NCBI GenBank assembly: GCA_021151485.1
Contig: JAGKXB010000032.1
Span: 1-24,071 of the forward strand
Source: Oxalobacteraceae bacterium
GTDB taxonomy: Bacteria > Pseudomonadota > Gammaproteobacteria > Burkholderiales > Burkholderiaceae_D
Reading direction: 5' to 3'
DNA: 24,071 nt
Shown here: piece after piece, positions 8,169 through 16,347 of the stretch
Layout of the letters: each line of letters begins with the position of its first letter
Position numbering within the stretch: position 1 is the first letter of the stretch
Program-made: the position numbers and the translations under genes
Notes under the pieces: model-generated
The model's input: only the letters and a program-made list of their open reading frames with translations
Database searches by the model: none
Told to the model about the DNA's origin: nothing

Positions 8169-9557
8169 TTAACGTGGAATGATGAAAACTGCATGCTCTT
8201 TGACGTGGACGGCAGGATCATCAATTGCGGTCAGTTCTATATTAATTTTGTTGGAACCTGTCTTACCTGCGTTTCGGGCAACACGCAAACGGATTGGATA
8301 AGCCTTAGTTTCTGTCGCAGCTACGCTCACTTGCTCTGCTGTCATTTGCACTAGCGTGTTCATTCCACCAACATGAATGCGATAAGTGCGTGCCTGCTCT
8401 GAAGTATTCATAATTTGTAAACGATAAACATTTTCTATCATTCCATCGTCCACTTCACGTCCCATCGCACCACGATCACGGATGACATCAAGCTTAAGTG
8501 GAACGCGCAAGTACAAGGAAGTACCAACAGCAATAAGAAGCAGTAACAAAATACCCGTATAAATCCGTACCCGTGGACGCAAGACACGTTGACGAATTTG
8601 GGCCGGAGTGTATTGATTCAGCAAAGCATGTTCGGTTGTGTAACGCACTAAGCCGCGAGGCTGACCAATCTTATCCATCACACTATTACAAGCATCGACA
8701 CAAGCAGCGCAACCAATACATTCGTACTGCAAACCATTACGAATATCAATACTGGTAGGACAAACTTGCACACACAATGAACAATCAATACAAGCACCAT
8801 TGCGCGTATCTTGATTAGATTTAGAAATAGGCGCACGCGGTTCACCACGCGCTTTGTCATACGAAATAATTAACGTATCGCGATCAAACATGGCGCTTTG
8901 AAAGCGAGCATAAGGACACATGTACTTGCATACCTGCTCGCGCATCCAACCAGCATTGCCATAAGTGGCAAAACTGTAGAACACCACCCAAAACCACTCC
9001 CATGGCCCAAAGTTTAATGAGAGCACTTCCTTGCTCAATACCTTAATCGGTGTGAAATAACCGACAAATGTATAACCAGTCCACAAAGCAACGATCAACC
9101 AAGTGACATGCTTACCCGTTTTTTTGGCGTACTTTTTGAGAGAAGGCGGCTGCCGATCCAATGCCATACGGGCGCTACGATTTCCTTCGAATTGACGTTC
9201 GATCCAAAGAAAAATTTCAGTGTAAACCGTCTGCGGACAAGCAAATCCACACCACACCCGTCCGGCCATCGCCGTGGCCAAAAACAATAGATACGCACAG
9301 ATAATGAGTAAAGCAGCCAAGTAAATGAAGTCCTGTGGCCAGAAAATCATCCCAAAGATATAAAACTTGCGCGCACCTAAATCAAATAACAGTGCCTGAC
9401 GGCCATTCCATTGTAGCCAAGGGCCACAATAGAAAACCAGCTGCGTCAGCCAAACAAACAACCAACGCAACTTCACATAACGGCCCTTGATTTCGCGAGG
9501 ATAAATTTCCTGGCGGGCCGCGTACATTTTGATCACTTGTGGCGCAGGTTTATTCAT
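8169..9557 (-). CDS. ccoG: CcoG (RdxA/FixG) iron-sulfur membrane protein
   Basis: Membrane ferredoxin-like protein of cbb3 loci. CcoG has been described as a cupric reductase that supplies Cu(I) for oxidase assembly. The 462-residue protein has several N-terminal spans, the motif CGFACPQTVYTE (103-114), and two 4Fe-4S cluster motifs: C256-x2-C259-x2-C262-x3-C266 and C280-x2-C283-x2-C286-x3-C290. A further span near residues 330-350 precedes an immunoglobulin-like C-terminal domain. Its ATG overlaps the ccoP TGA in ATGA, which indicates translational coupling. The order ccoNOQP-ccoG-fixH is the classic one. Confidence 0.95.
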   Translation of the reverse strand: MNKPAPQVIKMYAARQEIYPREIKGRYVKLRWLFVWLTQLVFYCGPWLQWNGRQALLFDLGARKFYIFGMIFWPQDFIYLAALLIICAYLLFLATAMAGRVWCGFACPQTVYTEIFLWIERQFEGNRSARMALDRQPPSLKKYAKKTGKHVTWLIVALWTGYTFVGYFTPIKVLSKEVLSLNFGPWEWFWVVFYSFATYGNAGWMREQVCKYMCPYARFQSAMFDRDTLIISYDKARGEPRAPISKSNQDTRNGACIDCSLCVQVCPTSIDIRNGLQYECIGCAACVDACNSVMDKIGQPRGLVRYTTEHALLNQYTPAQIRQRVLRPRVRIYTGILLLLLIAVGTSLYLRVPLKLDVIRDRGAMGREVDDGMIENVYRLQIMNTSEQARTYRIHVGGMNTLVQMTAEQVSVAATETKAYPIRLRVARNAGKTGSNKINIELTAIDDPAVHVKEHAVFIIPR

Positions 9558-10495
9558 TGTGCTGCTGAATTAGTTTTTTGAACCGCCGTAGCCGGTTGAT
9601 TAACATCATTGGAAAGACTCCAAACATAAGCTGCTAAAACATGAGCCTTAGCATCACCCAAGAACTCCGCAAATGCTGGCATGGTGGCTTGACGACCTTT
9701 ACGAATAGTCTCCATGATGGTTTCCACACTCCCACCAAATAACCAAACCTTATCGGTCAAATTGGGCGCCCCGATGGTTTGACTACCTTTACCATCTGCA
9801 CCATGACAAGCCATACAAGCAGAAAACTTGCTTTTACCGAGAACTGTTTTGATTGGGTCAGAGGTTGAATCAGACAAACTACGCACATAATGGGCAACAT
9901 TCTCTATATCTTTTTCAGAACCCAAAGTAGCGCCCATCGGTGGCATCATGCCATTACGACCATGCAAAATAGTTTCTTTGATCACTTCCGGTGTGCCGCC
10001 AAACAACCAATCTTTGTCCGTCAAGTCAGGAAAACCTTTATTCCCACGTGCGTCTGAACCATGACATTGTGCGCAATAAGTTAAAAACAAACGCTCACCA
10101 ATAGCATGGGCTTTGGGATCTGCGGCGACAACTTTTAGATCTTGTTTTTGGTACTTTGCAAATAAAGGATCGTATTCAGCTTCTGCAGCTTTTACTTCAG
10201 CCTGATACTGTGCCGATGATTTCCAACCCAACTTGCCAGCAAAGCTGCCCAAACCTGGATACAACACCAAATACACGATAGCAAACACGATCGTGATGTA
10301 GAACAACCACATCCACCAACGTGGCATCGGCGTATTTAATTCGGATAAATCCTCATCCCAAACGTGGCCCGTGGTTTCACCCGGTTTGCCACGGACAGTA
10401 GATTGCGAATACAACAATATCGCGCAACCCACAATGCCCAGGATCGTCAGAACAACAATGTACAGATCCCAGAAGCCATTCGTAAAATCAGCCAT
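9554..10495 (-). CDS. ccoP: cbb3 oxidase subunit III, dihaem cytochrome CcoP
   Basis: Electron-accepting subunit of the cbb3 oxidase. The 313-residue protein has two N-terminal membrane spans (about 10-30 and 61-80), the plan of the longer proteobacterial CcoP form, and two cytochrome c domains with CAQCH (141-145) and CMACH (227-231). Both domains contain the repeated LTDK-WLFGG segment, showing their common origin. The open frame runs upstream to 10615, but the ATG at 10495 has GGAGGG five bases upstream and starts with the conserved ADFTNGFWD, so it is chosen. It overlaps the end of ccoQ by 8 bp and shares ATGA with ccoG. Haem attachment would depend on ResB-CcsB encoded at the left of the window. 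Confidence 0.96.
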   Translation of the reverse strand: MADFTNGFWDLYIVVLTILGIVGCAILLYSQSTVRGKPGETTGHVWDEDLSELNTPMPRWWMWLFYITIVFAIVYLVLYPGLGSFAGKLGWKSSAQYQAEVKAAEAEYDPLFAKYQKQDLKVVAADPKAHAIGERLFLTYCAQCHGSDARGNKGFPDLTDKDWLFGGTPEVIKETILHGRNGMMPPMGATLGSEKDIENVAHYVRSLSDSTSDPIKTVLGKSKFSACMACHGADGKGSQTIGAPNLTDKVWLFGGSVETIMETIRKGRQATMPAFAEFLGDAKAHVLAAYVWSLSNDVNQPATAVQKTNSAAQ

Positions 10496-10676
10496 GTGGC
10501 CCCTCCATTTTTTCGTTGTCGTTGTCTTTGTCGTTGTCATCAAACGGCATACTCGCTGCCAGATTGAAATCCACTTCTTTGTGGTAAATGAATGTCCACC
10601 ACAAAATGCCGACAAATGTGATGAAAGAAATCACCGTCATCACGCTACTGGCACGCTCCAACAGGGTTTCGATCAT
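10488..10676 (-). CDS. ccoQ: cbb3 oxidase small subunit CcoQ (FixQ)
   Basis: Short membrane protein that stabilises the cbb3 complex in species where it has been studied. The 62-residue product has one span (about residues 13-29) with the typical FVGILWWTF core, then a polar tail. The tail is unusually rich in D, N and K (FDDNDKDNDNEK), produced by a GAC/AAC repeat that looks like recent codon-level expansion. The ATG at 10676 is one base after the ccoO stop, with GAGGA inside the end of ccoO, and the 3' end overlaps ccoP by 8 bp. Position between ccoO and ccoP makes the call secure despite its length. Confidence 0.9.
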   Translation of the reverse strand: MIETLLERASSVMTVISFITFVGILWWTFIYHKEVDFNLAASMPFDDNDKDNDNEKMEGPHG

Positions 10677-10677
10677 G

Positions 10678-11292
10678 CTAGTTCCTCGTTTTAATTAAAG
10701 TGCCCAAACCTTGCAAATAAGCAATCAGGGCATCTTCTTCTGTTTTATCTTTCAATTCTTCTGGCGCAGCAGCAATTTCGGCATTCGTATAAGGATGACC
10801 TAAACGTTGCAAAGCGCGCATTTTAGGAATGACTTCTTCCGGTACCAATCGTGTTTTCGCTAGCCACGGATAATTCGGCATATTCGATTCTGGTACCACA
10901 TCACGTGGATTATTAAGATGCGTACGGTGCCAGTCATCGCTATAACGGCCACCCACACGGGCTAAATCTGGGCCCGTGCGCTTGGACCCCCACTGGAAAG
11001 GACGGTCGTAGACAAACTCACCCGCTACTGAATAGTGTCCATAACGCTCTGTCTCAGCACGAAATGGACGCACCATTTGCGAATGGCAGTTGTAACATCC
11101 CTCGCGTACGTAAACGTCACGTCCCACTAAACGCAACGGCGAATAAGGCTTCAAGCCAGCTATCGGTTCAGTCGTCGATTTTTGGAAAAACAAGGGCAAA
11201 ATTTCTACAGCACCACCAATACTAATCACCAGTGTTACCAAGGCAATCAACAACCAGGGATTTCTCTCAATCCAATCATGTGAAAATTTCAT
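10678..11292 (-). CDS. ccoO: cbb3 oxidase subunit II, monohaem cytochrome CcoO
   Basis: Membrane-anchored c-type cytochrome that passes electrons from CcoP to the CcoN active site. The 204-residue protein has one N-terminal anchor (about 13-34) and the haem motif CYNCH (66-70) within [15 protein letters not shown], which is diagnostic of CcoO; the methionine of [11 protein letters not shown] is the probable sixth ligand. A longer open frame begins at a TTG at 11322 inside ccoN, but the ATG at 11292 with GGAG seven bases upstream fits the family start. It is 13 bp downstream of ccoN and immediately precedes ccoQ. Confidence 0.96.
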   Translation of the reverse strand: MKFSHDWIERNPWLLIALVTLVISIGGAVEILPLFFQKSTTEPIAGLKPYSPLRLVGRDVYVREGCYNCHSQMVRPFRAETERYGHYSVAGEFVYDRPFQWGSKRTGPDLARVGGRYSDDWHRTHLNNPRDVVPESNMPNYPWLAKTRLVPEEVIPKMRALQRLGHPYTNAEIAAAPEELKDKTEEDALIAYLQGLGTLIKTRN

Positions 11293-11305
11293 AGGTGCTC
11301 CAAAC

Positions 11306-12733
11306 TCAATTGTGGCCGCCAATAGGCGCAGGAATGCGTGCTACGGCGGTCTCGCGGTTACGTAAGGTCATCCACGTGTTGTAGGCCATCACGCACATAC
11401 CAGACAGGTACAACAATCCGCCGATAAAGCGCACCACGTAATACGGATAAGTCGCCTTCACACCTTCCACAAAGGTGTAAGTCAATGTGCCATCTGGATT
11501 AACAGCACGCCACATCAAACCTTGCATGACACCGGCAATCCACATTGCAGCGATGTACAAAACAATTCCGATGGTCGCCACCCAAAAATGCAAGTCAATC
11601 AATGCGGTACTGTGCATCTTTTGTTGACCAGCCATACGCGGCAAAATGTAATAGATCGAACCCATGGTGATAAAACCCACCCAGCCCAATGCACCACCAT
11701 GCACGTGGGCAATGCTCCAATCGGTATAGTGTGACAAGGCATTCACTGTTTTGATCGACATCATTGGACCTTCAAAGGTTGCAATGCCGTAAAACGATAA
11801 CGATACGATCATGAATTTCAGAATAGGGTCGGTACGCAATTTGTGCCAGGCACCCGACAAAGTCATAATCCCGTTGATCATACCGCCCCAAGATGGCGCC
11901 AAAAGAATGAGGGAAAACACCATACCAAGTGACTGTGTCCAATCAGGTAATGCGGTGTAATGCAAATGATGCGGACCAGCCCACATATACGTGAAAATCA
12001 AGGCCCAAAAGTGCACAATAGACAAGCGATATGAATACACAGGACGCTCAGCCTGTTTAGGGATGAAGTAGTACACCATGCCCAAATAACCGGCAGTCAA
12101 AATAAAACCCACTGCATTATGGCCATACCACCACTGAATCATCGCATCCTGCACACCCGCATAAGCAGAATAGGATTTGAACAAGCTCACAGGCATGCTG
12201 GCACCGTTCACCACATGCAAAATCGTCACTGCCAAAATGAAACCAGCGAAGAACCAGTTCGCGACATAAATGTGCTTCACTTTACGCTTCAAAATAGTGC
12301 CGAAAAACACGACGGCATACGCAATCCACACGACTGCAATCGCCAGCGTAATGGGCCATTCCAACTCAGCGTATTCTTTACCTCGGGTCATCCCCATCGG
12401 CAAAGTCACCACGGCACTTAAAATCACCGCCTGCCAACCCCAAAAGGTAAAAGCAGCCAACTTGTCTGAAAACAAGCGAACCTGACAAGTGCGCTGTACC
12501 ACGTAGTACGAAGTGGCAAACAAGCCACAAATACCAAAGGCAAAAATTACTGCGTTGGTGTGCAAAGGTCGTAAACGACCGTAAGTTAACCATGGAATAT
12601 CCAGGTTCAATGCCGGCCATGCTAATTGGGCGGCAATAATGACGCCAACCAACATACCGATCACTCCCCAAACCACAGTGGCGATTGCGAACTGCTTCAC
12701 AATCTTGTAGTTGTAATTTTGTGTGAGGTCCAA
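11306..12733 (-). CDS. ccoN: cbb3 oxidase catalytic subunit I, CcoN
   Basis: Haem-copper oxidase subunit that reduces oxygen to water at the haem b3-CuB centre with high oxygen affinity. The 475-residue protein has about 12 spans. Ligands are visible: H58 and H345 (low-spin haem b), H343 (haem b3), and H205, H255 and H256 (CuB), with Y249 the expected cross-linked tyrosine; all are offset by two from Pseudomonas stutzeri CcoN. The start is a TTG at 12733: AGGAG lies 8 bases upstream, an in-frame TAA sits directly before it, and the next ATG would remove the first span. Transcription is probably Fnr-activated from the site at 12801-12814. Confidence 0.98.
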   Translation of the reverse strand: MDLTQNYNYKIVKQFAIATVVWGVIGMLVGVIIAAQLAWPALNLDIPWLTYGRLRPLHTNAVIFAFGICGLFATSYYVVQRTCQVRLFSDKLAAFTFWGWQAVILSAVVTLPMGMTRGKEYAELEWPITLAIAVVWIAYAVVFFGTILKRKVKHIYVANWFFAGFILAVTILHVVNGASMPVSLFKSYSAYAGVQDAMIQWWYGHNAVGFILTAGYLGMVYYFIPKQAERPVYSYRLSIVHFWALIFTYMWAGPHHLHYTALPDWTQSLGMVFSLILLAPSWGGMINGIMTLSGAWHKLRTDPILKFMIVSLSFYGIATFEGPMMSIKTVNALSHYTDWSIAHVHGGALGWVGFITMGSIYYILPRMAGQQKMHSTALIDLHFWVATIGIVLYIAAMWIAGVMQGLMWRAVNPDGTLTYTFVEGVKATYPYYVVRFIGGLLYLSGMCVMAYNTWMTLRNRETAVARIPAPIGGHN

Positions 12734-12741
12734 TTAAAACT

Positions 12742-12746
12742 CTCCT
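12742..12746 (-). promoter_or_regulatory. Ribosome binding site for the TTG start of ccoN
   Basis: AGGAG on the minus strand stands 8 bases before TTG at 12733. The codon just upstream of TTG is the in-frame stop TAA, so no earlier start is possible in this frame. Confidence 0.65.
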
Positions 12747-12772
12747 AAGAACACTTTGACGATGTAGACAAA

Positions 12773-12814
12773 AGATTACTTAGTTGAGACTTAAAAAACC
12801 TTGATATGGATCAA
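12773..12814 (-). promoter_or_regulatory. Fnr box and -10 of the ccoNOQP-ccoG-fixH promoter
   Basis: TTGATATGGATCAA (12801-12814) is an exact TTGAT-N4-ATCAA site. On the minus strand TAATCT (12773-12778) is a candidate -10; a start near 12766 would place the Fnr site at about -41.5, the class II activator position, leaving a leader of about 33 bases before the ccoN TTG. The -10 match to consensus is modest, as expected for an activated promoter. The rest of the 161-bp gap to ccoS shows no clear terminator. Confidence 0.75.
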
Positions 12815-12894
12815 AATATCCAGGATGAGTGGTGGCAGAAAGACATTTTTTCCTTCACGACCCCAAATAAGGTTGATCAGCCAATACGTGCCAG

Positions 12895-13065
12895 TTATTG
12901 AGAGGGAGGCTCGTCTAAAGGAGGCTTATCATCATCTTGTAACACGCGCAGGGCAGGGCCGACCAGGTCATCAAATTGACCATCATCAGAGGCGCGAAAG
13001 AAAATCCATAATGCGACGAATACTAACAATACGCTAAGCGGTATCAGCAGATATAAAGCCTCCAT
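12895..13065 (-). CDS. ccoS: cbb3 oxidase maturation protein CcoS
   Basis: Very small membrane protein needed for inserting cofactors into CcoN in species studied. The 56-residue product begins MEALYLLIPLSVLLVFVAL, a single span, followed by SDDGQFDDLVGPALRVLQDDD, which contains the CcoS signature QFDDLxGPAxRxLxDDD. There are two adjacent ATG codons at 13068 and 13065. The second is chosen because it gives the conserved MEALYL start and puts AAAGG 7 bases upstream; it overlaps the ccoI stop by one base. A longer open frame to 13143 lies inside ccoI and is not credible. Confidence 0.93.
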   Translation of the reverse strand: MEALYLLIPLSVLLVFVALWIFFRASDDGQFDDLVGPALRVLQDDDKPPLDEPPSQ

Positions 13066-15584
13066 CATGCCGCCTTTCTCAGACGTAAAGCATTCACCAC
13101 AACCACCGCCGAGCTCAATGCCATGCCAACACCAGAAATCCATGGATTAATCAAACCTAATGCTGCAGCAGGAATGGCAAGCGCATTGTAGAGGCTGGCC
13201 CAAATCAAATTTTGTCGAATAACCAACATGGTACGACGCGCAACATGCGCACTATTGCACAGGGAATCAATGCGACCATTCAGTAATACGGCATCTGCAT
13301 GTGCCTGCGCCAAAGCAGCACCCGTTCCCATTGCAAACGACACATCCGCTGCGCGCAACACGGCGGCATCATTAATCCCATCCCCCACCATGGCAACCAC
13401 AGCACCTGCCTCCTGTAATTGTTTTACGAAGGCCAACTTCTGATCTGGCAAACACCCACCCACACTCGTGGCGATCCCGAGTTGCTGCCCTACCTTATGC
13501 ACTAAGGCCTCATGATCACCACTCAGCAGTGCAACTTTTTTACCTATTTTGTGAAAATAATCGACTGTTGCGACTGCTTCGGGCCGCAATCCATCATGCA
13601 AGGCAAAACAAGCCAACCACTTCCCACCTGCTCCCAAATAAACAGGCGTCATGCCATCAGGCACCGAGTGTGTAGGAGATAGGCCACTTAGCTCACCCAC
13701 AAAACTCGCACTGCCAATGCGATATGGTTGTTTATCCAGCACACCTTCGACACCATGGCCAGGCAACTCCTGTACATGCTCAAGCTGCCAATCTAGCTGC
13801 GCAGCATTACTAAGATTTCTAGCCGCTTGCACGATGGCGCAAGCCAATGGATGCGCACTAGATGCATCCAAGGCAGCAGCCACTTGCAAACACACCGCTT
13901 CTTGCATCGTCCCCAGCACAACAATCTGTTGCAACACAGGATGCCCATACGTCAATGTCCCCGTCTTATCAAATACGATGTGCGTAGTACGGTGCAATGT
14001 TTCTATGGTCTGCGGCCCAGTCACCAATACCCCCTGACGTAGCAAATTGTCCGTTCCGGCAGCCAATGCCGTTGGGGTCGCAAGCGACAGCGCACAAGGA
14101 CAAGACACCACGAGCACCGCAATCGCAATTGACCAAGCGCGTTCCGCACTACCTCCATCCAACCAGTACCAGACACCAAAGGTCGCCACTGCCAACACCA
14201 ACAAAGCCAGTACAAACCAGGCTGCCACCTTATCCGCCCATTGTGCAATATGCGGCTTATCACGACCTGCTCGGTCTATCAATTTGATTAAATTCGATAA
14301 AGTGCTGTCCTGCGCACGTTGAGTAATACGAGCAATGATGCGATTGCCCACATTGATTGCACCACCTGGCAGCACATCGCCCACACGCTTCGCTACCGCA
14401 GCACTCTCACCACTCAGCAACGAAAGATCAAGCATGGTGTTGCCTTCCAATATCACACAATCGGCTGCGACCGCCTCACCAGGTTTAATCATCATCACCT
14501 GACCCGCTACTAATGTGCCAGCTTTTACCAGAATGCCATTTTGGCTCGCTGGGTAATCGTCTAATACAGTGGCTGAAGCTGGCAAACCATGCTGCAAGCG
14601 CTCCAATGCCGCCCCTGCTTTACGCCGTGCCCGCAACTCCAGATAACGACTACACAACAACAGAAAAATAAACATGGTGACGGAGTCGTAATACACATCG
14701 CCGCCTCCTTGAAAAGTGTTCAACACACTCGCCACAAAAGCAGCTGCAATGCCCAATGCAACTGGCACGTCCATACCCAAAACACGACTACGCAAGCTCA
14801 CCCAAGCACCACGCCAGAATGGCAAAGCAGAATAAAAAACAGCAGGTGCCGTCAGTAACAAACTCGCCCAACGCATGAGTTGAGCCATGCTGTCATCCAA
14901 TGTGCCATCCTTGGCCATGTAGGCAGGGGCCACATACATCATGACTTGCATCATCGACAAACCAGCGACAAATAGCTGACGCCCCAAAGTACGCGACGCC
15001 AAATTTTGCTGTTCGTTATGCCGATGAATATCATAGGGATAAGCTGCATAACCAATAGTATGTAACGCAGCCAAAATATCGCCAGGCCGACATTGTTCCG
15101 CATGCCAGCGAACATACAAGCGTTCAGTCGCCACATTAAGATGTGCACCTTGCACACCCGGCAATTGATGCAAGCGTCTCTCAATCAACCAAACGCACGC
15201 AGCACAACGAATGCCATCTACAGTAAAGGTGGATTCACGTTCTGTTTCGCTGAGTGCAAAACGTGGATCAGCATTGTCGTATAGCTGTAATTCAGGTGGC
15301 AGCACTTGCGCACCTTCAGCCGTGGTCGCATAAGCTGAACGATGCACATAATAGGACTCTTGCCCCAAATCCATAATCGTTTGGGCCACAGCCGTGCAAC
15401 CAGGACAACACATGGCTTGCTCAACACCCGCAATACGCACTCGCCATTCTGGCTTTGCCCCTGATGGTATTGGCAGGCCGCAGTGGTAACAATCCGTTGA
15501 TTGTGCAGATACAACAGTAGATGGCTCCACCACAAGATGATTCGTATCAGGCGCAGGGGAATTTAATGCTGTGGTGTCAGACAT
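13065..15584 (-). CDS. ccoI: Copper-transporting P1B-type ATPase CcoI (FixI)
   Basis: Inner-membrane copper pump of the CcoI/FixI type, which delivers copper for the CuB centre of cbb3 oxidase rather than giving bulk resistance. The 839-residue protein starts with a cysteine-rich segment (CYHC 32-35, CCPGC 59-63), then a heavy-metal-associated domain with CAAC (127-130). Later come SGES in the actuator loop (391-394), the metal-binding CPC (495-497), phosphorylation site DKTGT (539-543, D539), the SSAHPL motif (576-581) and GDGIND (734-739). The N-terminal cysteine segment is typical of the CcoI class. Its start overlaps the upstream gene by 22 bp and its stop overlaps ccoS, so all are co-transcribed. 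The ATG has only a weak GGATGAG upstream. Confidence 0.96.
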   Translation of the reverse strand: MSDTTALNSPAPDTNHLVVEPSTVVSAQSTDCYHCGLPIPSGAKPEWRVRIAGVEQAMCCPGCTAVAQTIMDLGQESYYVHRSAYATTAEGAQVLPPELQLYDNADPRFALSETERESTFTVDGIRCAACVWLIERRLHQLPGVQGAHLNVATERLYVRWHAEQCRPGDILAALHTIGYAAYPYDIHRHNEQQNLASRTLGRQLFVAGLSMMQVMMYVAPAYMAKDGTLDDSMAQLMRWASLLLTAPAVFYSALPFWRGAWVSLRSRVLGMDVPVALGIAAAFVASVLNTFQGGGDVYYDSVTMFIFLLLCSRYLELRARRKAGAALERLQHGLPASATVLDDYPASQNGILVKAGTLVAGQVMMIKPGEAVAADCVILEGNTMLDLSLLSGESAAVAKRVGDVLPGGAINVGNRIIARITQRAQDSTLSNLIKLIDRAGRDKPHIAQWADKVAAWFVLALLVLAVATFGVWYWLDGGSAERAWSIAIAVLVVSCPCALSLATPTALAAGTDNLLRQGVLVTGPQTIETLHRTTHIVFDKTGTLTYGHPVLQQIVVLGTMQEAVCLQVAAALDASSAHPLACAIVQAARNLSNAAQLDWQLEHVQELPGHGVEGVLDKQPYRIGSASFVGELSGLSPTHSVPDGMTPVYLGAGGKWLACFALHDGLRPEAVATVDYFHKIGKKVALLSGDHEALVHKVGQQLGIATSVGGCLPDQKLAFVKQLQEAGAVVAMVGDGINDAAVLRAADVSFAMGTGAALAQAHADAVLLNGRIDSLCNSAHVARRTMLVIRQNLIWASLYNALAIPAAALGLINPWISGVGMALSSAVVVVNALRLRKAA

Positions 15585-16324
15585 AAGTTACTCATCCAAT
15601 GAGGTGTCAAACCACCAATGGCACGATATAGTCCTAACAAGCCAAAAGCGAGTACCAACAACCCACACACCCATCGCACAGGACGACGCTGTAAAGTACG
15701 TTGTAAGCGATCGCCCACCAAACCTAACCCCACCAACATAGGTAACGTACCCAATCCAAAAGCCAGCATAACCAGCGCACCATCAGCGGCAGAACCACTG
15801 AACATCGCTGTCAACAACACGCTGTAAACCATACCGCATGGCAACCATCCCCACAAAGCCCCTAAAAGAAAAGCCTGATGAAGATGGACAGTCGGCATCA
15901 ATGATTTCATCATCGGCATCATGATAGGTTGAGCTAGTTGCCACAATACACGCCCACCGCGCTCTAACAAGGTCACTCCCTGCCAAACGTTCATGAGATA
16001 CAGGCCCAGCGCTACCAACATCAAATTAGCCAGCCAATATAAGCCCAACTGCAGCCCAACTAGTGCACTCAAGGCCTGCGCCCAACTTGCCAAACCACCT
16101 GCCAATGCGCCAGCCATCATATAACTACCAATACGGCCCGCGTTATACGCCAGCACTTTGCTTAAAGTATGCGCCGGCGCTACAGCAACAATAGGGATCA
16201 CCGTCTTATTCGGTGTAGTCATTTTGCTCGACAAAGCACCAACAATCCCACCGCACATCCCAATACAATGCACGCTGCCAGTAAGTCCAACAATCAGTAG
16301 CGGAATCAGTTGTACAGAATTCAT
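15563..16324 (-). CDS. TauE/SafE-like (DsbD_2-type) membrane protein of the cbb3 assembly locus
   Basis: Polytopic membrane protein of the family often annotated as sulfite exporter TauE/SafE or urease accessory UreH-like, regularly found beside ccoI and ccoS. With the ATG at 16324 it has 253 residues and about six spans. The conserved GSVHCIGMCGGI (17-28) at the end of the first span carries H19, C20 and C24, which could bind metal or be redox-active; an SKVLAYNAGRIGSYM-like segment follows about 35 residues later. An upstream TTG at 16339 is the alternative start; neither has a strong Shine-Dalgarno. The gene lies 23 bp after hemN and overlaps ccoI by 22 bp. A role in copper or thiol handling for cbb3 assembly is inferred from context only. 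Confidence 0.82.
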   Translation of the reverse strand: MNSVQLIPLLIVGLTGSVHCIGMCGGIVGALSSKMTTPNKTVIPIVAVAPAHTLSKVLAYNAGRIGSYMMAGALAGGLASWAQALSALVGLQLGLYWLANLMLVALGLYLMNVWQGVTLLERGGRVLWQLAQPIMMPMMKSLMPTVHLHQAFLLGALWGWLPCGMVYSVLLTAMFSGSAADGALVMLAFGLGTLPMLVGLGLVGDRLQRTLQRRPVRWVCGLLVLAFGLLGLYRAIGGLTPHWMSNLCLTPQH

Positions 16325-16347
16325 CACAGACTCAATCAATCACGCGT

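Noticed and set aside
10496..10615. Upstream extension of ccoP by 40 codons
   Set aside because: It lies inside ccoQ in another frame; the ATG at 10495 has GGAGGG and the conserved N-terminus.
12872..12885. TTGATCAGCCAATA as a second Fnr site before ccoN
   Set aside because: Only the left half-site is present.
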